This document shows, piece after piece, positions 45,901 to 57,923 of a stretch of DNA of 64,000 nucleotides (the stretch's first letter is position 1; each line of letters starts with the position of its first letter). Below the pieces are notes generated by a model. The model saw only the letters and a list, made by a program, of their open reading frames with translations. It did no database searches and had not been told where the DNA came from. The position numbers and the translations under genes are program-made. This stretch comes from Volvox africanus (taxonomy: Eukaryota > Chlorophyta > Chlorophyceae > Chlamydomonadales > Volvocaceae): contig BSDZ01000033.1 in the NCBI GenBank assembly GCA_030268105.1, positions 507,501-571,500 on the forward strand, read 5' to 3'.

Positions 45901-48900
45901 TAGGGATGGGAGTTGAGTGTTGAGAGTCAGAGAGGTGAGATGGGAGGGATATGCATGGTGTGGTTTGTGCAAAGGGCTTGCCTCCACACCCGGGAATATC
46001 CATCGGGCCACCGAGCAATATGGAGCGTGTTTAGTGGATTGATGTGTAGGGACGTAAGGGGAGGTAAGATGTTCAGGGGGAAACCCAAGTGTGCTCCTTG
46101 TTCAGGTCCTTCGCCGATTCCCTCTGCACCTCTCCTCTTCTACCCCGCGCCGCCTCTTAAAGCGCGGGAATGTCCGCGGCCCGCCGCCGCCGCCACCGCT
46201 TCTTCTCTCCCATGCTGGACCTCCTCCCGACCCGCCCTCACCCGCCCCTGCGTAAACACGAGACACGCTTTTGGATATTCCACCGCCAAGCAAGAGGGAG
46301 CTCGCCCTCCGCTGCAAAGATTATTTCAACGTTTGGTAACTTGAAGGTCTTGCACACCATCATCATCAGATGTGGTGCACTCGTGCGGTCGTCCTCCTGC
46401 CCAATCGCCATATCAGCCTTCGCGTTGGCCAGCCTCCTCCCTTGGCGAGCCATCCCCCGCTGACGCCCCTTTCTTTCGCTGCGTTCGTGGGCTACCTCAC
46501 ATCCATTAATTCATGTGTGTGTAGTCGATCTCACTGCTCATCTCCCCGCCGACCGTCGCCAGGTGCCTCCTGGCGGGTGCGGGTTCGAGAGCCCGCTCGG
46601 TCCGAGGAGCTGGAGGAGCTCAGCCGGAGCGGCTCGCGGCATCTGACGGCCCTGGACCGCAGGAGCACTACGGGCAGACGAACGGAAATGTTCAGCGGGG
46701 CGGCGCCACCAGCATGGAGGTCGGCGTGTTTGCAGGCGCGTGTGTTGCGCGGGTATGAGTGTGTTTGTGTTTGTGTTTGTGTTTGTGTTTGTGTTTGTGT
46801 TTGTGTTTGTGTTTGTGTTTGTGTTTGTGTTTTTGTTTTTGTTTTTGTTTTTGTTTTTGTTTTTGTTTTTGTTTTTGTTTTTGTTTTTGTTTTTGTTTTT
46901 GTATGAATGTGTGTATGCAAGTGTAGCATTAGGGTACGAGGACACTGTTACTTAAGGTGTTATTTAATGTGTGAGAAGGAGCGTGAGGGACATCACCTCG
47001 GGGGAGGGGAGGGGCCGGGGGAATGGGGTAATGACGTCACCCCATCACCACTCCCCCACCCGCCACCCGTCACCCGGGTGTAAGTGGGTGGACCCACCCG
47101 GGTTCAGAACGGCGGAACGCGGGGAACCTCGGGGCCTGGGAGGATTGTGTGGTGGTGAGATGAGCGATACGTGGGCGATACGGGGCACACAAGTTCTTCC
47201 TTATATGCGGCATGTAGTGCCGTACTTGCCGATTGGGATTGGACAGCCGCTGCGGATGGACCACCTCCCTTCCTCATCCCGACATGACCGTCTTACCCCG
47301 CCACACTGTACGGCGCAGGTGGAGCTGTTCGACGAGCACGCGACCGCGGACAGTGGTCCCGCAGCGGGCGACGTTGACGACGACGGCGACGGCTCGCAGG
47401 CGCGAGTGCGGGTGGTGCTGTGGCGCCGAGATCTCCTTAGCGGCGTGGTGGAGCTGGACGAGGAGTTGACTGTGCGGAAGGCCAGCGCCACCACCGGACT
47501 CATTTTCGGACTGCCTGCAGCTTTCATGCGCAAGAAGCCGCTGGGCAAGTGAGTACGACCGGGTGGGACGTGCAAGTCAGGAGTCAGTTAGGTATAATCG
47601 GTTGTTTGTTTGCTAATGTCGCGGGCGTTCCGTGTTTGGAATGTGGGCAGTGTCAAATGTAACTGATGAATTATGGGAGATCGTAAGAGGCAATGTGTCA
47701 TGTATCTCCAAGATCTCCAAGATGTACTCCGGGGTGGGGAATGTAAAGCCAACCAGCGCCGATGCAAACGTCCTAGCCATCTCACGGGCTCCTGTTCCCC
47801 TCCTGTTTGACTCCAGAGAGTTGTCACTCTCCTGCTTGCAGTGTTCCTTCCCTGCAACCTTCCTGCGCTTGTGCCAACCACAATATGCGCCAACACATGA
47901 ATACTTCAATACACACACACATGCACATGCAAATGCCTTCCCTCTTCTGGTGGTGGCCCAGGTTTCTGGATGTCCCTCACGGCTCGACCTGGAACTCCCT
48001 CGTCGCCAGCCAGCGCCACCACAACCACAACCACCACAAGAGGAGCGCTCTCAAGTCCTCATCAGACCGGGGCATTGTCAGTCCCCCACTGGTGCTGACG
48101 GGCCCCCACCCCGACGGCGGCAGCATGCAGGTTGTGATGCAAGGGGTGGAGACACTGGGGCCGGGAGGCAAACCCAAGGTGTGTGCCGTATTGCACGCCG
48201 ATACTTCATTCGGGGGGGCAAGGGCAGACATCATGAGGGTGCTGCACCTGCACATGGGACATCCAACCTCCAGCGCTGCCGTCGCCACCACTGCCGCCAC
48301 CACTGCCGCCACCACTGCCGCCACCGCTATAAAGCGGTCGGCGTCCGCCGTTCGAGGTGCTGCGGATGACGCCGGCTGTGCTGGCGGGGGTGGAGCCGTG
48401 GTACGGCGGCTCAGTGGAGCGACGTCCGTGCGGGCGCGCGCTGATGATGAGGCCGTTGGATTGACGTCGAGGCCGCTGCGGCGCATCTCCGAAGAAGGCG
48501 ACGGAAGCGGCGAGGACGGTGATGGCGAAGCTGGTAACGGGAGCGGCGGCGGCGGCGAGAACGCGTCCTTCAGTGACGGCGTCAGCCGCGGTATTCGCCG
48601 ACACAGCACCGCCGTCAGCAGTGTTGACTTGCTCGCTGCTGAGGACGACGGCGACTTGTGTGGTGACGAAGGCGGCTCCGATGACAGCGCCGTCAATGAC
48701 CCCGCAGACCAGGATGCTGCCGCCCACGAGGTGGCGCGACTGCACCGTCAGGCCACCAGCCGCTCAGAGTTTACTGCACAATGGGTCCGCACGGTCATGG
48801 CACACCGAGTAAGTACAGTAGGAGGATTTGGCATAGGGCCCTCTGCCGCAGACGGCTGCGGGGATGGCGGCGTTGGCCGGGGACTTAGTCTTCACCGGCG

Positions 48901-51900
48901 GCCGGACAGCGTCGGCGCCTCCGCTGGCGTGGCAGTGACCCCTTCTCTGCGTCTTAGCTCAGCAGTGGGGATCGGCAGTACCATGAGGCGGCTCGGCACC
49001 AGCGCCTCCTCACGAAGCACGAGTATCATGGATCCTTCAGGTGGGCGAGAAAGTGGTGGTGGCGGCGGTCTGGCGGCAGTGGCGCAGTGGACGCCGCTGG
49101 ACGGTGGCAAGGTGGTCCCCCAGCTTTCGCGGCGCAGAGCCGCCAGCTTGAGTATGCAGATGCGGACAGAGGGAAGTGACGATGGTGACGACGGTGGCGG
49201 CGGCCACGACGGTGATGGGATGAGAGCCAGCGGGGATGGTAATGTTGACGATGGCGGCGGTGACCACGGCCTCGAGCGGCTGGGGATGGGTGATGGCGCG
49301 GACGGCGGCGGGGGCGGCGGAGATACCTGGGATCACGGCCGCCGCGCCGCTGGCAAGTGGGACAAGGCCAGCGACGCCGGCGACTCCAGTATCGACGGCA
49401 GCGAGGTGGCTAGCGGCTTCACTAGTAAGTGCCGTCCGGACCCACCTTATCTATGGGCTCATCAAACAGTAGGGAGCGAGGACAGATGCATCGACCTCAT
49501 GTGATGAAGGAGCAGACGCACACATGCAGATATGCACACACATACAGCTATACACATCATGCACACAGCGGAAGCTTGCGGTTCGTATGGGTGCACGATG
49601 CAGGTGTAACTGACCAGTCCTCCGGCACGGACCTGGCCATCAATACGCGGCGCCAGAGGCTGCATAAGGCTCTCGACAAGGTTCTTCTGGGCCCCTCCCT
49701 GGCACTCCCAGTTACCCGGCTACATTTGTCCAGCTACGCGATCATGGTTATCATGCTGGTGGCGCACGTGATCTGTTATATCGTGGTAAGTGGTTTAAAT
49801 CGTACAGTAGTACAGCACTGCATCTTTCCTTGCGGTGTAATGGCAGCCGCAACAACCGGGTGTAGTAGTGACCGGAACGGTGCATGTGTGCAATTCCTAT
49901 TTCTGCCTACATGTCATCGCCCGCAGGTATATATTTCAATTTGCGGCATAAGTCGTACATTTGTTTTCCGGCATCCATTGTGCCTTCGAACCTGACGCGT
50001 CTCACTTCCTGGCCCCCCTCCCCCTCCCCCACCCTGCTCGGTGTAGGTTAAAAAGCTGATTAACGAGGAGCACACGTGAGTTGGGCTCGACTGGGGATTG
50101 ACGCCCCTCCCTCTCCTCTCCCCATTTCCCCCAAAAGAGGCCTCTTCGCAACCAAACGTCCGTTCCTTCCCTTGTCCCCCCCGACACGCACTTCCTTGTA
50201 GCCACATTTATCGTGTCCATCAAGCTGCGCTGGCTACAGATAAGGCCCAGCTAATACTGTGGCGAATCATGATGGGGCCGTACTGCGAACGAAAGAACAT
50301 CACGGACAAGTCGTCCGCCTGTGGGAACACTATGTCGTACACCTTGGCAAAGTGAGTGTTCGTTGTGCCCTTCGTTGGGGAATGAAAATGCTGTTTCAGC
50401 ACTGGAAGAAAGTCGTACGCAGCAGAGGAGCATTGCCGTATGTGCAAATTTAAGGCATATAGTAATGAGGATGGCACTTGTACGGCACTGACAATCGAAA
50501 ATTCGCAGTCCCTTACCATCCGTTGAGAACCGGCCCTAGCGCTGTTTTTAATTCAAGTCGCTCCTGCCATATAACATTCTCTTTTAATAACTTAACGTCG
50601 CAGGACAGTCCTTATCTTTAACTGGAGAGATTCTAGCAAAAAATGAAATTGATTTAAGTTTTCGGATAGATGGTAATTTAATAGAACGTCTGGTTTCCTA
50701 AAGTAGCTTTAGTCGCTGTAATGCGTAAACTACTTGGTTTTATTGAAACAAGGCGATAAGTAAAAATATAATACTATTGTCATTAGCTCACAAAGGCCTA
50801 AACTACCATCTCTTTGACGTTTTTTGTTACTCGGTAATTGTAAATAGAACTAGTAGATACTGTAGTTTTTTTCTCACGATAAAGAGCTACATAAAATCTA
50901 TCATTTCTATATAATTACCATAAAACTTATATAAAAGTCAAGTTAAACCTTAAGTTTAACTTATTTTATAAAATTATTTTATAGGCGTTTTCCCTGATGA
51001 TAAATCAATTCAAAAAATAATATTTTTAGCTCTTCGAAATGCCGCAAAAAAATGGACCATGCCCCTAAAAGACTGGCCGTTAGCGCGCCTAATTTCTCGC
51101 GTATGAAGTAATAGGGGCGCAGCACATCGGAGCATAGCACACGGAAGCGCAGTAGACCTTAGTGTGGAATGCCCAAGCGTACGATGAACCGTGGTTCGCT
51201 GCCACAATAACACGCTTCAACGGCGACCTTGTTATCCTCTGTGCAGAGCTTCTCTCAACTTCTGTTTTGCGTTGTCTGTGGTCGGCTGCCTTCTTTACGG
51301 TTTACCTTGTCCCTTTTTGCAGGTTAAGTGAGAACATCGCCGTCTTCGAGACCTACCATCACGGGGTGTACCTGGGCGTCGAGGTAATAAAGCAGCTGGA
51401 GCCCCGGGTCTACGACCTGTGGACGACACGGAGTTTGCAGTACGAAATGTACGCATGCCCAAGTGGTTGTATGTGCGAGGGGGTTCCGGAGTGGACAGAG
51501 CGACGAGGGGGATGCTACACCAATCGCGGGGAGGGGGGAGGGCTGTCGAGGAACGTGATGCGCTGTTTCAATTAGTACAATCCCTTCTCCCGTATTATTC
51601 CAGTGTGAGCTCACACTGCTTTTGTAACCCTCTATATCGTCTCCATCCTCCCTGCGGCCTGCCTCGCACCCTTCGAGGCCCTCCGCAATCCTTCCTGTCG
51701 AGCACATTTTATCTTCGCCAGTCCCGAAACTGCCGTACACATACACGCGACGCAGATTCCTGGACAGCAACCCCTCCCGAGTGGTGGAGGCCTCGTCGGG
51801 TATCTGGCAGTTGGGTAACCGCTTTCTTGCTGCTGCCCGGGAGTCCATGTACTGGATGCCTAAATTGAAGGATAAATATATGTAAGGAGGGGAGGGGGGA

Positions 51901-54900
51901 GTCGTGTAGAGATGGTGGAGATGTGTACCAAATATTACATATACCAAATATTGAACTGTATGTGTGAACTGAGTATGTAGCGCAGATGAGTAAGACGTGT
52001 GGGTTTCTTTGTGTCTCTGCTTTTTTGGGCGGCTTCGGATGAAAGGAACCCAGCAATATCTGCAGCATCTTCCCTTGAGCTTCACGTGGAGCTGCGCTGT
52101 TACGTCGCAGGTTGCACCGCAACTGGAAATTTATCGTGTACGCGGGTATGGGCCCTCTCTTCAGCGGGTGCACTCTGTCTCTGGATTACTTGATGGAGTC
52201 GGCGTGGAGGTCCGTGGAGGGGCTGAGGATCGGTAAGACGGGGATGTCCGGGAAGCTGGGGGGCTGGGGGACGCAAGCTTAGAATTACGGGGAACAGGGA
52301 CAAAACTGGTTGTGTACTGTATGCGTGTGCGTCTGCTGGGGCTTCATCTATTGAGTCTCTTGAATCAGAGAAAATACGTTGTAGACGCAAATCACATACC
52401 CCCTTTTTTAATGGGAGCGTGCCTGTGCATATGTTTTGTAGGGAGGGGCGGGAAATCTCCTAGTGAAGTGGGAGCGGAATGGAACTGGGCCAGACGGTTA
52501 GGAAAACCCAATACTGGTCACGCTCATCATCCCCCTCCCTTCCCCCACTATACCTCTCAACCCCCTCCATCCCCCTTCGCCCCCGTATTGCCACCGGCAA
52601 CCCTCAAACCCAGATCTGATCATCATAATGGTGGTTGAAGCTCTGTGTATTCAGCTGGTGTGTACCGCGTTCCAATGGTACCTTGTTGCCCGGGTAGAGA
52701 GGGCGCGGGTGGTGGGCCTTATGGCTATGCTGGGACTGCCAGCACCCGTACTGAGGCAGCTGGCGAGCCAGGATGTGAAGGTGAGGAGTTGCGGAGGGGT
52801 AAGGGGGGACGTCCTGAGGTTTTTGAGGTACGGCAAATCCGCATATTGCGGAGGGATGAAGACATAAGCTGCGTTGCACAGGAGAAAGGGGTACGAATGA
52901 GGAAAGGGTCAGGGGAGGGAAAGAGAGGGATTTCAGGGAGCGATCCGGGGAGGGGAAACGTTCTGGCTGCCAACAGCTCAGATGCCCGCCTGGCGCTCTC
53001 AACCGCACCTACCCCGTCATGCGCAAGCTCCGAAACCTTCCTCCCCTCATCTCGGCGTCCTTATTTTGTTACCTCCCCCCAAACCCTGCATCTCCCTCCC
53101 ATCCTCTGACAACCAACCATTACCTCCAATCCACCATTGCGCCGCTACCCGCCACCCTTTCGACAGGTCCTAGATGATGACGAGGATGATGATGACAGCA
53201 GCAACGTTAGTGAGGAGCAGGAGCGCACCGGAAACGAAAATGGCGTTTCGGAGGGCCCTAAGCAAAACCTGCAACTGCAGCATCATAACCACCATAACCG
53301 CTGGAAGCAGCAGCAGAAGGTGGACGCCTGGGGCGGAAAGGATGGCAGTGTGGGCGCCCAGGTCGAAGGCGACAGCAGCGATATTAGCGGAGATGCCGCA
53401 GCGGTGGCAGTGGTGACAACTCGACGACATCCTGGTGGGAGACCAGCTGCGCGAGTAGCACCCGCTTCAGGTTACCCAGGTGGGGGTTCCGATGAAACCA
53501 ATGTCATTACCCCCGCCCTGTCGGGCCCCCGCCTGCTTGGAAGTGCGGATGAGCCTCAGGAGGTGAACTTCCCCACCGTTGAGCAACACAGCGATGCTCG
53601 GAAGCGCCGCCAGGTGGGGCACGTATCATGGGTTGGGAGAGGGCCGGGGTCAAAGGTAGGGGGGAGGGGAAAGATGAATAAACGAGACCTCCGACTGCTG
53701 TAGAGACGCCGCTGTAAAATATGACTAACAGAACGAAGAACGACTAGCTCCGTCCAAAGTAGAGAAGGTGAAAACGTTTTAACGTAAACTAGGAAGAAGA
53801 AGAAGAGTAAGCGCAAGAAAACGGAGGCGCGAGAGATAAAGTCCAAGGCAGTTAAAGCAAGGCTAAGGAGCCATGCACCCTAGGAAACTGTGCCGCTGAG
53901 TTTAGCCGTAACTAAGCAAGAAGTGAAATTAGCCAGGAGGGAATGAAGAGAATTGGAAAAAGGATGGGAGAACTTATATGTCGGGGAACGCAGAATACGG
54001 CATGGACATGCGGGAATGGGAAGAAAAACGGGAAAGGGCGTACGGAAAGGGGCGTACTGATGGGGAAGGATAAAGAGAGGATGGCAGGGGCAGAGAACGG
54101 TCGCGGGATGCACGGGCTGGGGCCACGAATGGCTCCCAGCAGGCCGCTCACATACAGGGGCATATGCGTGCACGCCCCGTGGCGCAGTAAAACAAAGGAG
54201 TAGGAAGGAAGGCTGTCGGCAGAAAGGTGGGTGGAAATGCGTGGAGATGCATAGACAGCACCAGGGACAAGCAGGGGTCAAGTTCATCGCAGTGGACACC
54301 CAGCACGCAGACGAGGAAGCGGACAGGTAAAGCAGTATAGCGGCGCCGAGTGAGAGGGAACGCGGCGAAGGGAAGCAATGGCAGTGCAGAATAACTCACG
54401 GGTTAAACTCCAGCCGATGCGTACAGATCATTGCAGCGCAAAGTTCATCTCCGTGCTCCAAAGCAGGGGCTCCAAAGCCCTTAAAAGAGGAAACGTGCTT
54501 CGTCCGGAAGGACACAACGTCCGGAGGTCCCAAGGGTTCCCCCAAAAAACGAAGATAAGCTGCTCACCCAATGCACAGTGCAATCCTAAGTGCTAGCTGA
54601 CAAGGAACCGGGCGGAAGGAGAGAAGGAAAAGCTCATAGCTGTAAAATGACTTGCTGGCGGTTAAGTTGTTGCTGAGGCCACCAGCCGCGAGACGATTAC
54701 GCTATGTGGACTGCGTGTACCCGCGTGCGTGCGGACTAGGATTCCGTCAAAGAACAGCTGTGATGTGTACAGCTGACGTTGGAGCTAGGGTGCGTGTACC
54801 GGCCTTCCGTTGTTCACACGTCAGCGGATGCGTAACGTCACCTTTTCGAAACATATTTAAATTGGATGGTGTTCGTCCGTACAACCCTGAAGGAGAGTAT

Positions 54901-57880
54901 TCGTGTTCGTGTCAAGTATGCCGTACTCCCGACATCAGACGGGTGTGGCAGCCTCCCTGGCTCTCAATAATCCGCAGTCCTTTTACCACCAGTCCCGTAC
55001 ACACACATGTACATACAATCTTGGGGTTTCTCGAGCCCAACCTTCCAGAAGGTGAGGACATTTCACCTCTTGGGAGCTGAGGGGAGGGGAAACGTAAGCC
55101 TCGTGCGTGCATGGCTATCCGAAGGCTCATTCTAATTATTTCGGCATTTGAGCCTGCGGAACCCGATCAACACGCACTCGCACGCACGCGCGCGCACATA
55201 GCTTTCACGGCGTCTTCCTGCCGACCTTCTTCAGGTGCTGTTGTCGTCCCGCACCGGCAAGTTCATGCGCGGGGCAGTGGGGGCTGAGGCGGTGCTGTCT
55301 CCGCTGGAACGGAACGCAGAGGTGGGCCCGGGCAGGCGAGTCAGCGATAGCGCTGCTGGTGGCGGGAGGCGACGGAGCAACAGCGGCAACGGCGGCAGTG
55401 GCGGCGACGGAGGTTTCCAACTGGCTCGTGCGGTTGTCTTACTGGGAGGACGTGGCGCCTGTATCAACGGGAAGGTACTGGTGCCGTCGTACGCAAACCT
55501 GCTGCGGCTCGTGGTGAGGGAAATATGTATGTGGACTCGGGGACAGCCTTAAAGGGGGGGGGAGGCACGAAATGCTGGGGAATAAGGGGAAGGCTGATGT
55601 CATAACAGCAAGCTGTACTTCTACGGCTTAAGCTGTACGGGGTTTGCTGGGCAGTTGGGCATTGGTAGGGCGGCGTCAACTATGAGTGGTGACGGCTTAT
55701 GAGCATCGGCGTAGGAGATGTAGTTCAACATCCAATAACTTGAATCCATCCATCAACTGAAAACCGAAAAAACGTTAGATCTCTCGCGCGGGCTTCGGGC
55801 TGACCCGTGCCTAATGATGGGTTGGTCGGGTCAAGGCGCGTTGTGGGAGGAACATTTGCAGGGCAACCACAGCACTAGCAGTCAGATATCACTTTTTGCT
55901 CGAATCTACAAAAGCTTTGTTTACGGTACTGCTTCGCCGCCAGCATCAAGGCCTACAATATACATTATTACGGTTCCCTCGCTCTTCTTCCTGCGTTTGT
56001 TCGTGGCCTTGGCGGCTGCGTTCAACATTTCCTGCCTCTGACGACGCCAGCCGCCATCGGACCGTCACGGCTAGTCCTCCCTCCTCCGATATGAGCACCA
56101 GCTGGTTCGTTTATTTGTCTTCGCCCACCATTGCCCCCACACTTATGAAGGGCTCCAGGATCCAGGATCCAGGATCCATCCTGCGCGTGATGTGCAAGTC
56201 ATCCATCACGCGCAAGTCAGAGACTCGCGTGTACACCAACCTCCCTCGTCACCTTCTCCGCTTTCACTTCTCCCGCTTTTGCCATGGCTGCTTCCAACTT
56301 GCTGCATAATGTGCATTTACGTCGTCGTCGTGGTCACACCCGCCCCCTACCGCCGGGGACGGGCCCTTCAAGTTTGCCGTGGAGTTATGTTCGGGCGCAG
56401 TGCTCGCTCCCATCCCATCTCGCACCCATCCCAAACCATCTACTTCTTGGCTGAGGACCACCTTGCTGTATGAACTGACCTCCTCAGCGACTTTAACCAG
56501 CTTTAATCCCCATCTTGTCCAGCAAATTTGTGGAATATCTCGCCTGTCCCATATATAACGTTATCCTTGGTTGGTGGAGTTACGAGTTGCTGCACCAAGT
56601 TTGCGAGTCTAACATCCTTCCCCTGGATCACACATACCCGCATTCATACCCGCCTCATGATGTGTACGGAGATTACCGAGGAGGCATTGAGGCAACGTAG
56701 GTCGCCATAACTCCCTTTTTGGCCCCAGTTGCCGGAGGAGGTCCCCGGGAGGAGGTCCTCGGGCGATGAAGTTATGATATGAGTACCTGTAGCAAAGGGC
56801 CAAGGAAAAGTTTAGCAATTAAACATCATGGTGCGGACTTTGACCTCGTTGACCCTGACGCCGTTTCATGGCATTTCCTGCAACCATTTCCTGCACAGGA
56901 CGTCGTACTGCTCTTGTGGTGTCTAAAAGGTTTTCAAAATTCCTAGTGGAAATTTATCGAACAGGATGGAAAAGGGCCTGGCATACGTGTACGGTACCTC
57001 AAAACATGTCTGCGCAAGGGCGAACATTTCGTCAAGCATGGTTGATAGAACGGGCATAACAAGACAGCTACCGGAATTTGAAGCAACCCGATAAACCAAG
57101 CCAGCTCAAGATCAGACAGGGATGGAACCTAGGGTTTCGGGCTTGGAATCCCACAGCAGCCGCACTCTGAAGGGTCCATTCCATCCAATACATCCTCCTC
57201 ATTCACTATGTTCGTAATGGCTGTAGATGGTATGTGACTCGCATGTACGGTAAGTCGCAACCCGCGTCCCGATTTCCAACAGCTCTTCATAGTTGACCGA
57301 CGGTTGGTCCTCCCTGCCCCTCCTAACATATCCTCATAAGCCTCCCTATTCACACAACGCATATCCTCATGGCACCTTCATGCATATTGCTCTTGTACCA
57401 TTATGTTCACATATATACACACAACCCCCTCCATGTTCCCCCTTTCACCCTGCCCGCATCCCCAGGTTCCATTTCTGCTGCTCAACACGTTCGTTATCGT
57501 GGTGTACGTCGTATCCCTCTCCCTGCTGAGTGGCATGCAGGGCCCCCTCGCCTCCCTGAACATGGCGGCGCACGTGGTCTACCGGTATACACATATGCGC
57601 TGTTGCGCGTGGGGCTTCGTGGCAGCTGACGACGGCGTCACGAAGGGGCTGTGGAGGAACATGCTTAAGGAGCAGATACACCTCTTCGAGGACGAGTACA
57701 ACGTACTCATGTACGGCGGTATTGCGAGTTCGCAGGTGGGCGGGTGATTGGGCCATTATATCGGCGTCTTTATATCGGTTAGTACCTTCTTACGTAATGA
57801 CAGATCTCAGTTACCCCTCAGGGGACGCCCCCACGATTGCCCCCATACAAGTTAAATAGGGGATGATTGCGTCAAAATAC

Positions 57881-57923
<43 letters not shown>

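Noticed and set aside
46531..46955. Open frames rich in Lys-Thr, Lys-Asn or Val-Phe repeats
   Set aside because: Translations of the (GTTTGT)n/(GTTTTT)n array, not genes.
47977..48745. Minus-strand open frames of 239 and 179 codons
   Set aside because: Antisense shadows of the GC-rich low-complexity exon 47962-49424, which fits in phase on the plus strand.
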